Positions 6,688-13,340 of a stretch of DNA of 41,655 nucleotides are shown piece by piece. This DNA comes from Acidobacteriota bacterium. Its GTDB lineage: Bacteria; Acidobacteriota; Polarisedimenticolia; QHYA01. A program made the position numbers and the translations under genes. Numbering within the stretch: the stretch's first letter is position 1; each line of letters opens with the position of its first letter. The DNA is taken from positions 1 through 41,655 of the forward strand of contig QHYA01000040.1 in assembly GCA_003223995.1 (NCBI GenBank), written 5' to 3'. The notes beneath the pieces are model-generated. The model made no database searches, was not told where the DNA came from, and was given only the letters and a program-made list of their open reading frames with translations.

Positions 6688-9228
6688 CTACTCGATGCGG
6701 TCCTTGGAGTTCGGTTCTGAAACGCTTCGAGCGGCGCGAATCACCAATGGTCCCGGCCCCGCCACAGCCCACGCCCTCAGGAGCCTGCCGTCGCTGGCGG
6801 CTCTGAGCATTCCGTCCGCGTCGCTTCGGAACACCCGCACTCCCGCGTCCTCGAGCCTCCGGAGGCCCTGCGCTCCGGGATGGCCCCAGGGGTTCGGGTT
6901 CCCGACGGAGATGAACCCCACGCACGGGGCCGACAGTTGAAGGAAGACGGGATCCAGCGAGCGGTCGCTGCCGTGATGGGGCACCTTCAGCAGCTCGCAG
7001 CGAAGCTGTGAGCTGGAGGCGGCCAGCCGGCGCTGCCCGGCTGCGTCCATGTCTCCTGTCAGAAGCCAGCGGCAGCGGCCGTGCTCGAGCCGCAGCACGA
7101 TCGAGCGTGCGTTGGGGTCGGACTGGGCGGCCGCGATGGCATCGGGCAGCAGCACCCTTGCCTTGACGCTGGCGCCGAGATCGAGAAGATCGCCGGCCGA
7201 CAGACCGATCACATCGACGCCTCTGCGTCCCGCCAGCAGCGTGAGGCCGGCGGCCAGAGGCGCCCGCTCCTCGACGGCCAAATACAGCCTCCCCGGCTGG
7301 AATTGCCGGATCACCGTGGCCATCCCGCCAGCGTGATCGGAGTGGGGATGGGTGACGAGAACGGCATCGAGCCGGCGCACGCCGAGGCGCCGCAGGCACG
7401 GTCCGACGATCGAATCGCCCGCATCGAAACGGCCCGGCGTGGCGGCGCCCGCGTCGATGAGCAGGCTCCCCCCCTCCGGTGTGCGCAGCAGCAGGCTGTC
7501 CCCTTGACCGACATCGATCAGGTCGAGACTCAGAAGACCGCGGTTCGGGGCGAGACCACCAGACGCTCGCCACGGTATCCGCCATGGCATGGATGAGGAG
7601 CCGACGCAGCCGGCGACCAGCAGCCATCCCGCAGCAAGGCCCGCTCGGCTCCTGCAACCGGGAGCGACACGCGAGCCCGCCAGCAGCCCGTAGTAGATAG
7701 CGACGGTGGCGGCGGGCGGAGGCGCGACGCGCAGAGTCATCGGCGGCCCTTCGGGGGCGAGACGGCAGATTGCCACGAGCAACCTGAGCAGCAGATCGAC
7801 GAAGGGTACGAGAGGGATCGAGAGAGGCTGCCACAGGGCGCCGAGCAGAGACAGCGCCCCCCCGGCAGCGACGATCGCCGTGCCGATCGGGACCGCCACG
7901 AGATTTGCAGCGATCGAGTACAGGCTGAGCCTGCCGAACCAGCAGGCGAGGATGGGCAGGGTCGCAGCCTGCGCCGCCACGCTCGCCTTGAAAAGCGAGA
8001 CGGCCCACCGTGTCAGGCTCATGGAGGAAACCGCTCCGGACGGGAGGAAGAGCAAGCCGGCAGTGGCGGCGAAGGAGAGCAGGAATCCGGCGTCGTGGAT
8101 CAGGCCCGGGGAGACGGCAAGGAGGATCAGGGCCGTCAGCGCGAGAAGCGAGAGCGGATCCGGGCGGCGCCCGCCGAGGCGCGACAGCAGATAGATCGAT
8201 GTCCCCGCCGCCGCCCGCAGAACCGAAGGCTCGGGGGCCGCTATGAGGCCGTAAAGCCCCGTGGTCGCAAGGGCGCAGGCGAGGCAGAGGCGGGGCCCTC
8301 CCCCCAGCATCCTGACGGCCACGTGGGCGAGGGTCGATGCCAGCACGACCTGGAGCCCGGAGATGGCCACGACGTGGGAAAGGCCGCTGTTGCGGAAGGC
8401 CTCCACGATCTCCTCGGGCACATCGAAAACCCCGCCGAGCAGGAATGCCTCCAGCAGACGCCCTCTCCCCTGTCTGTCTTTCCCCTCCCAGCCAGCCCGC
8501 AACGGCAGCACGAGGCGGCGCCGGATGGACGCGATGAGCCGCCAGCAGACGCACCCATCGGCATCGCCGAGATCCGTCACGAGCATCGCGCTGCGGAGCT
8601 GGACTCGGCCCCTTCTTCCGCTCCAGAGCAGCCTTTGCGCCCTGGGCACGATGCCGGGGTTGCCCGGTCCGGAGGAGCATCGCAGCGTCCCGAGGAGCTG
8701 CAACCTGCGCCCCGCCAGAGGCCAGAGGGCCGCTTTCTCGGTGCGGAGGACATCGACCTCGTAACGGCCTTCGATGGACCGGTCGCACCCGGCGATCTCC
8801 ACACGATCCGCTTCCAGATCGAACCGGTACCCGCTCGAAGTGGCCGCCGGATCCGAACGGCACCAGCCGGTCAGACGCACAGTTCGCCCGTCCAGGGGAT
8901 CCGGCTTCTCCGAGCCGGAGCGATCGACCCGGAAAAGGGCCTCCGTGGATCCACCGGCCGCCAGCCTTTGCGCCGCTGCCCCGCAGAGGAAAGCGGCGAG
9001 GGCACATGCGGCCAGGGAGAAGCTCTTCCCCTTTCCGGACGAGAGAGAGGCGACGGCCAGCAGGAGAAGCAGCGCAGCGAGGCTGGCGAGAAGGGGCTTT
9101 CCCGGGAGCCGGTAGTTCTCCGCGACGACCAGGCCGAGCAGCAATGGAGGCAGGAGGGCGATCGGGGGAGCCAGGAGCCTCCGTTCTCTGGCCGAAGGAG
9201 CGGAGGCGGATGTGTGGGGCGCTCGCAT
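6688..9228 (-). CDS. comEC: DNA uptake channel protein ComEC/Rec2
   Basis: ComEC forms the inner-membrane channel that carries single-stranded DNA into the cytoplasm during natural transformation. The 846 residues show the full three-part plan: an N-terminal membrane plus OB-like DUF4131 part (about 20-190), a polytopic Competence domain (about 230-510, including EIVEAFRNSGLSHVVAISGLQ near its start) and a C-terminal metallo-beta-lactamase domain (about 560-800). The last contains DVGQGDSLLL, LLIDAG, the metal motif THPHSDHAGG and the later KVPHHGSD, so the putative nuclease domain is intact. No other competence genes are in the window. Its stop faces the M50 protease gene. Confidence 0.94.
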   Translation of the reverse strand: MRAPHTSASAPSARERRLLAPPIALLPPLLLGLVVAENYRLPGKPLLASLAALLLLLAVASLSSGKGKSFSLAACALAAFLCGAAAQRLAAGGSTEALFRVDRSGSEKPDPLDGRTVRLTGWCRSDPAATSSGYRFDLEADRVEIAGCDRSIEGRYEVDVLRTEKAALWPLAGRRLQLLGTLRCSSGPGNPGIVPRAQRLLWSGRRGRVQLRSAMLVTDLGDADGCVCWRLIASIRRRLVLPLRAGWEGKDRQGRGRLLEAFLLGGVFDVPEEIVEAFRNSGLSHVVAISGLQVVLASTLAHVAVRMLGGGPRLCLACALATTGLYGLIAAPEPSVLRAAAGTSIYLLSRLGGRRPDPLSLLALTALILLAVSPGLIHDAGFLLSFAATAGLLFLPSGAVSSMSLTRWAVSLFKASVAAQAATLPILACWFGRLSLYSIAANLVAVPIGTAIVAAGGALSLLGALWQPLSIPLVPFVDLLLRLLVAICRLAPEGPPMTLRVAPPPAATVAIYYGLLAGSRVAPGCRSRAGLAAGWLLVAGCVGSSSMPWRIPWRASGGLAPNRGLLSLDLIDVGQGDSLLLRTPEGGSLLIDAGAATPGRFDAGDSIVGPCLRRLGVRRLDAVLVTHPHSDHAGGMATVIRQFQPGRLYLAVEERAPLAAGLTLLAGRRGVDVIGLSAGDLLDLGASVKARVLLPDAIAAAQSDPNARSIVLRLEHGRCRWLLTGDMDAAGQRRLAASSSQLRCELLKVPHHGSDRSLDPVFLQLSAPCVGFISVGNPNPWGHPGAQGLRRLEDAGVRVFRSDADGMLRAASDGRLLRAWAVAGPGPLVIRAARSVSEPNSKDRIE

Positions 9229-9293
9229 GCCGAAGAGAGAGTGTCTCCGGGCACGAGCCGTTCAGAGCCACGCGGTCGTCCGGCGAGTTGCTG

Positions 9294-9353
9294 CCGGGAG
9301 AAGTGGAGTCAGCAGGTCTTCTCCCGGTGGAGAAGCCTTAGCGCCTCAGCGCT
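9294..9353. repeat. Two adjacent inverted repeats between comEC and the vapC remnant
   Basis: CCGGGAGAAG (9294-9303) and CTTCTCCCGG (9318-9327) are a perfect 10-bp inverted repeat with a 14-nt loop. Next to it, AGCGC (9340-9344) and GCGCT (9349-9353) form a 5-bp stem with loop CTCA. Neither is followed by a T-run on either strand. They lie where the missing end of the vapC gene would be expected, in a 174-nt stretch without any gene. Confidence 0.4.
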
Positions 9354-9402
9354 ACTCGTGCCTCAGTCTTGAGCCCAGAGGGCGCGAACGCTCGGCCGGA
9401 CC

Positions 9403-9495
9403 TCAGACCTCGAGAATCGCCAAGGCCTTGTCACGCCCCTCCTCCTCGTCAACGAACCACTTGACGACCACCGACGCGTCGAGAACGTGAATCAA
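9403..9495 (-). pseudogene. Truncated PIN-domain (VapC-like) toxin remnant
   Basis: A TTG at 9495, sharing TTGA with the stop of the antitoxin gene, opens a frame of only 30 codons: IHVLDASVVVKWFVDEEEG and a few more residues up to a stop at 9403. This is the first strand and helix of a PIN-domain ribonuclease, with the first acidic metal ligand (Asp in LDAS). Complete VapC proteins have about 130 residues with three or four acidic active-site residues. The roughly 100 that should follow are absent in all three frames of the next 170 nt. The fragment cannot be an active nuclease. Confidence 0.75.
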
Positions 9496-9767
9496 GAGGA
9501 TCCTCGGCCACGATCGCCGTAGCGCAAGCGGCGAAGTTCGACCACGGTGTCGCGAACGGCGGGTAGTGCGGACTCTCGGATCTCCTTGACCAGCTCGTCG
9601 CGCAGGGCCTTCTCTTGAAGATCGAGGAAGCGACGATACAAGGCCAGGGGAAGAAGAACGGCCCGTGGCTTTCGGCCCTTCTCGACGATGACCGGCTCCT
9701 GCTCCTTGTCGAGACGGTCGAGGATCGAGCCCAGGTGGTTGCGCAGCTCGAGGGAGGTGACTTTCAT
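9492..9767 (-). CDS. Phd/YefM-type antitoxin
   Basis: The predicted protein has 91 residues. The N-terminus (MKVTSLELRNHLGSILDRL, then EPVIVEKGRKPRAVLLPLALY) matches the Phd/YefM fold, an N-terminal DNA-binding dimer whose disordered C-terminus wraps the toxin. The C-terminal third is charged and helical (LVKEIRESALPAVRDTVVELR), as expected for the toxin-binding part. AGGAT precedes the ATG by about 9 nt. It is followed by a vapC gene reduced to 30 codons, so it is now an orphan antitoxin that may still repress its own promoter. Confidence 0.75.
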   Translation of the reverse strand: MKVTSLELRNHLGSILDRLDKEQEPVIVEKGRKPRAVLLPLALYRRFLDLQEKALRDELVKEIRESALPAVRDTVVELRRLRYGDRGRGSS

Positions 9768-9784
9768 TGGTAGATCCTACTTCC

Positions 9785-9803
9785 ACCCGCCAGGCTGGCG
9801 GGT
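9785..9803. repeat. Perfect inverted repeat upstream of the antitoxin gene
   Basis: ACCCGCCA (9785-9792) and TGGCGGGT (9796-9803) form an 8-bp perfect palindrome around GGC, 18 nt before the antitoxin ATG. The position fits an autoregulatory operator bound by a Phd-type antitoxin. On the plus strand TTTC follows, so a weak terminator is the alternative. Confidence 0.4.
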
Positions 9804-10204
9804 TTCTGCACGATCTGCATGGAGCGCATAAACTCCTTTATGTCCGAAATCTAGAAGACTTGTGGCAAAGCAACATCTAGGCCGTCGAGGTCGATGACGA
9901 TCGTGAAAACCGGTTCAGTGGGAGAATCGGCGCTACCCTGAACCTGCTTGAAAGCGGTGATGTAAGCGAGTTGCGGATCGTAGATGTTCATCGATCGTCC
10001 TTGCTCTGCATCAAGGTTACCATTGTCCACCACCAGGTGTGCGAGCTCGACAGATCTCCCCGGTGGAGCAGGGGTGTCCATCTTCCAGGGACAGCGATCC
10101 GGTGCAGGGCAACCAGATCGGCTGAGCCTTGGCTTCACCCACGAGGGGGATCATCGCTACTGGCCAAGCTGCGCCCGCTCCGCTGTGATGAGAGGGGATG
10201 TGAC
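9804..10204. other. 401-nt stretch with no gene I can support
   Basis: Base composition looks less GC-rich than the surroundings (for example 9826-9880). The only candidate is a minus-strand frame of 46 codons ending at 9851, starting with ATG near 9991 (MNIYDPQLAYITAFKQVQ, later PVFTIVIDLDGLDV). It has plausible amino-acid composition but no recognised family and no clear ribosome site. It could be the end of a decayed gene, in keeping with the adjacent toxin remnant. No RNA gene or repeat was recognised. Confidence 0.4.
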
Positions 10205-11010
10205 CTACTCGAGAAGAAGCAGCAGTGACAAACGGCGCAGGCCGTGCCGATCGCGCAGCCGGTTCTCCACTGCCCGCGCGAGCGTCTGATCGTAGATGGA
10301 GGAGGACATGTGCTTCCGATGGGAAGCCAGCCGCTCCAGGGCCTGCTGCCGGGCTGCGGCCAGATCGCTCTCGGAGGATTCCCCGAGCAGGATGGCGCCG
10401 ATCTCCTGATCGGCCTGGACGAGCCGGGACTCGATCGCGCGGTGGGCCTCGGCGGCCTGCTTTCTGGAGCGCCTCCGGCCTCCAGCCCGACCTCCCATCC
10501 TGAGGCGCGTCCAGCGGTCGGGAGCCCTGCTCCCCGGAGCAGGTCCTCGGCGATCCCTTCCAGTTCCAGTGAGATCCCCTGGAAGCGCTCCGCCCCCTTC
10601 TCTCCGAGAACCGCCACCGCACGGCGGAGCTTCAGTACCTCCGCTCTCAAAGCATCGGCAAGGCGCTGCCGCTCTTCCGCGCCGCTGCCCGCGTTACCTC
10701 CCCCGTCCGAGTCGCCGGAGAAGGCGCGCCCCGCAGCGAGGCGCGAACCGCGGTCTTCCCACAGGTCCTCTACCGCCGGCCGGCAGAGCGACAGCGAGCG
10801 AACTCTGTGCGGCGTCCCCCTCTCTTCGCGGCGGTCGAAGACCTCGTCGATCCCGGCAATGACTAGAGAGAGAGGAATCCCCTGCTCGAACCAGGACATC
10901 ACGAGCGCCCAGTCGCGGGGGGAGACGAGGAGCGGCGACCCCCGCCGCTTCAGGAAATGACGCTCGACCTCGCGGAGGTAGCGTTTTTCGTCCGCGGAGA
11001 CGGAGACCAT
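10205..11010 (-). pseudogene. Unknown helical protein, split by a frameshift near 10470-10500
   Basis: ATG 11010 overlaps the coaX stop by one base (TGATG), a typical coupled start. The first part (VSVSADEKRYLREVERHFLK, then PRDWALVMSWFEQGIPLSLVIAGID) reads well to about 10500. After that the frame turns into Arg/Pro/Ser noise, while a neighbouring frame reads KQAAEAHRAIESRLVQADQE and ends at 10205 with LRDRHGLRRLSLLLLL. Together they make one helical, charged protein of about 268 residues with one base missing or two extra. The family is not recognised by name. An alternative is a second gene starting at ATG 10498, but no ribosome site supports it. The break may be a sequencing error or a real mutation. 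Confidence 0.65.
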
Positions 11011-11774
11011 CAGAGGTTCTTGTTGTAGACAAGCCGCAGCCCTTCGAGGGTGAGCGAGGGGTCGAACTCGTCCACGAAGGGCAACTCTCCCGCGAGCACC
11101 TGGGAGAGGCCGCCTGTCGCCACGACCCGCGCGGACTCGCCCAGCTCCGCTCGGACCCTTTGCACGATCCCCTCGACCAGTCCGGCATAGCCGAAATAAA
11201 GCCCCGACTGCATGCTGTGAACAGTGTTCCGCCCGATGACCCTCGGGGGCTTCCGGAACGCCACCCACGGCAGGCGCGCGGCGCGAGCGAAGAGCGCTTC
11301 CGCCGATACCCCGAGGCCGGGGGCGATGGCCCCGCCGAGGTACTCCCCGCGCGCCGAGATCACGTCGAAGGTCGTCGCGGTGCCGAAGTCGATGACGATG
11401 ACGGGGCCGCCGAAACGAGCGTAGGCGGCGACGCCGTTGACGATGCGGTCCGCGCCGACCTCGTGGGGATTGTCGGTGAGAACCGGCATGCCGGTTTTCA
11501 CTCCCGGTTCGATGAAAAGCGCCTGCCGGCCGAAATGCGTCCTGGCCATCTCCTCCAGCACGGGGTTGAGGGGAGGGACGACGGACGAGATCACGATCGC
11601 ATCGATCGACTTCACCTCGATGCCTGCCAGACCGAACAGACCCTGGATGAGCACTGCGTACTCGTCCACCGTACGCGCCTGCGCCGTCGAGAGGCGCCAC
11701 TCGGCGAGCCGCCGCACCCCCTCGTAAACGCCGATCATCGTCGTCGTGTTGCCGACGTCCATCACGAGAAGCAT
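11010..11774 (-). CDS. coaX: Type III pantothenate kinase
   Basis: CoaX phosphorylates pantothenate in the first step of coenzyme A synthesis. Unlike CoaA it is insensitive to CoA feedback and belongs to the ASKHA superfamily. The phosphate-1 motif DVGNTTT is at residues 6-12, and the second phosphate motif FGTATTFD is near residue 130. GADRIVN near residue 107 and the C-terminal VVATGGLSQVL are also characteristic. The translated 254 residues are normal. It follows birA by 24 nt and is coupled to the frameshifted gene downstream. The birA-coaX neighbourhood is common in bacteria; some fused proteins exist (BirA-CoaX in Bordetella). Confidence 0.95.
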   Translation of the reverse strand: MLLVMDVGNTTTMIGVYEGVRRLAEWRLSTAQARTVDEYAVLIQGLFGLAGIEVKSIDAIVISSVVPPLNPVLEEMARTHFGRQALFIEPGVKTGMPVLTDNPHEVGADRIVNGVAAYARFGGPVIVIDFGTATTFDVISARGEYLGGAIAPGLGVSAEALFARAARLPWVAFRKPPRVIGRNTVHSMQSGLYFGYAGLVEGIVQRVRAELGESARVVATGGLSQVLAGELPFVDEFDPSLTLEGLRLVYNKNL

Positions 11775-11798
11775 GCTGCCTCCTGCCGTATGCTGATC

Positions 11799-12464
11799 TC
11801 AGAGCCTTCTCCACATTTCCAGGAGGGGCGCGGTCCCCTCACGCTTTCCGAGGAGGGTCAGCTCATCGAGACGGTCGAGCAGCCGGGCGCAGAGCAGAGT
11901 GACATCCGCCCGATCTTCCCCGAGCGCCATGGCAAGAGACGTCGCGTTGGGGGCGTTCTCCGGCGGAAGGTCCGCAGCGGTATGCGAGACGTTCAGGCCG
12001 CAGCCGATCAGCACGGCGCGGATTCTCTCCCCCTCCATCCGGCCCTCCACGAGCAACCCGCCCACTTTCCGTCCGGAGATGACCAGGTCGTTCGGCCACT
12101 TGATCTCGGCCGGGACGTCGAGGCTCCTGACGGCCTCGCAAGCCGCAACTGCGGCTCCCAGCGAGTAGAGAACGAGGCTCCCAGGACTATCGGGACGCAG
12201 CAGCGCCGAGAAGTAGAGGCCGAGGCCCGGAGGGGAATGCCATGAGCGGCCGTGCCGGCCGCGTCCCGCCGTCTGCTCACGCGCGATGACGACGGACCCC
12301 TCGGGCGCCCCCTGCCTTTCGAGGGAGTCGAGGAGCTGCTGGGTCGAGCCGACGCTCTCGATGCAGCGGATCTCCTTCCAGAGAGACCCGCCCGCCCCTC
12401 GTCCCCGCGAAAGCCGATCGAGTGCGGCCCGCAGTTTTTCCCGGACGATCCTCCCGTCCATCAT
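11799..12464 (-). CDS. birA: Biotin--[acetyl-CoA-carboxylase] ligase, no repressor domain
   Basis: BirA joins biotin to the carrier domains of biotin-dependent carboxylases through biotinyl-AMP. The biotin/ATP loop GRGRHGRSWHSPPG and KWPNDLVISGRKVGGLLVE, holding the catalytic Lys region, are clear. A short C-terminal domain ends the protein. At 221 residues it lacks the N-terminal helix-turn-helix of E. coli BirA, so it is a monofunctional class I enzyme that does not repress transcription itself. The start is ATG 12464, with GAGGGG upstream; ATGATG allows 12461 too. It overlaps the nadC stop by 4 nt. Confidence 0.93.
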   Translation of the reverse strand: MMDGRIVREKLRAALDRLSRGRGAGGSLWKEIRCIESVGSTQQLLDSLERQGAPEGSVVIAREQTAGRGRHGRSWHSPPGLGLYFSALLRPDSPGSLVLYSLGAAVAACEAVRSLDVPAEIKWPNDLVISGRKVGGLLVEGRMEGERIRAVLIGCGLNVSHTAADLPPENAPNATSLAMALGEDRADVTLLCARLLDRLDELTLLGKREGTAPLLEMWRRL

Positions 12465-13333
12465 CTGCCCCTCGCCGTCGTTTCCGCCTCGCCAACTCTC
12501 TCGATCTCCATCGTCAGGTCCGAAGCGGGAGCGGAATGCGTCAAACAGCCGAGTGAGAGGAAATCGGCCCCCGCCTCGGCGTAGGGACGCAGAAAGCCTG
12601 GTCTCAGGTTGCCGGAGCATTCGACCGCGGCGCGCCCTTTCGCGATGCGGACGCCCTCGGCGGCCTTCTCGGGCGTGAAATTGTCGAGCAGGATCCGCCC
12701 CGCCCCTGCCTCCAAGGCCTGCCTGAGCCCCTCGAGGTCCTCCACTTCGACCTCGATCTGCGGGCCTTGCAGGCCGGCCTCCTTCGCCCGCGCGACCGCC
12801 TCGGCGATGCCTCCGGCGAGACGGATGTGGTTGTCCTTGATCAGCACGGCGTCGTACAGCCCGAAGCGGTGGTTCGAAGCGCCGCCCGCGGCGACGGCGT
12901 GTTTCTCCAGCGCCCGCAGCGTGGGGGTCGTCTTGCGCGTGTCGAGCACGATCGCGCCCGTCCCGGAGACCTCACGGACGGCTTCGCGCGCCATGCTCGC
13001 GATCCCGCACAGCCGTTGAAGGAAGTTCAGGGCCGTCCTCTCACCGGCCAGTATGGGCCTTGCCGCACCTTCGACGCGCGCCAGGATCTCGCCCGCCTTC
13101 GCCTCCGTCCCCTCGGGCAAGGCGCTCCAGCCCAGCGAGGGATCAAGCGCCAGGAAGACCTCGCGCGCGATCTCGGTTCCGGCGACGACGAGCGCCTGGC
13201 GGCTGAGGATGCGCCCTCTGGCCCGCATGCCGGCAGGAATGACCGCCTCGCTGGTCACGTCCCCCTTCTCTCCGAGGTCTTCCCGGAGGGCGGCGCGGGC
13301 CAGGGCGCGCGCGGATTCGAGGTCCAGGGACAT
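12461..13333 (-). CDS. nadC: Nicotinate-nucleotide pyrophosphorylase (carboxylating)
   Basis: NadC converts quinolinate and PRPP to nicotinate mononucleotide, CO2 and pyrophosphate in de novo NAD synthesis. The 290 residues show the family signatures: LREDLGEKGDVTSE near the N-terminus, ERTALNFLQRLCGIAS, LDTRKTTPTLRALEK, HRFGLYDAVLIKDNHI and the barrel motifs EVEVEDL and LLDNF. Near the C-terminus VECSGN replaces the more usual V-E-A/V-S-G-G. nadA and nadB are not in the window. It is 7 nt after valS and coupled to birA. Confidence 0.95.
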   Translation of the reverse strand: MSLDLESARALARAALREDLGEKGDVTSEAVIPAGMRARGRILSRQALVVAGTEIAREVFLALDPSLGWSALPEGTEAKAGEILARVEGAARPILAGERTALNFLQRLCGIASMAREAVREVSGTGAIVLDTRKTTPTLRALEKHAVAAGGASNHRFGLYDAVLIKDNHIRLAGGIAEAVARAKEAGLQGPQIEVEVEDLEGLRQALEAGAGRILLDNFTPEKAAEGVRIAKGRAAVECSGNLRPGFLRPYAEAGADFLSLGCLTHSAPASDLTMEIERVGEAETTARGR

Positions 13334-13340
13334 GGGACGG

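Noticed and set aside
9804..10204. tRNA, small RNA or mobile-element scar in the gene-poor stretch
   Set aside because: No cloverleaf, no terminal repeats and no recognisable integrase fragment were seen.
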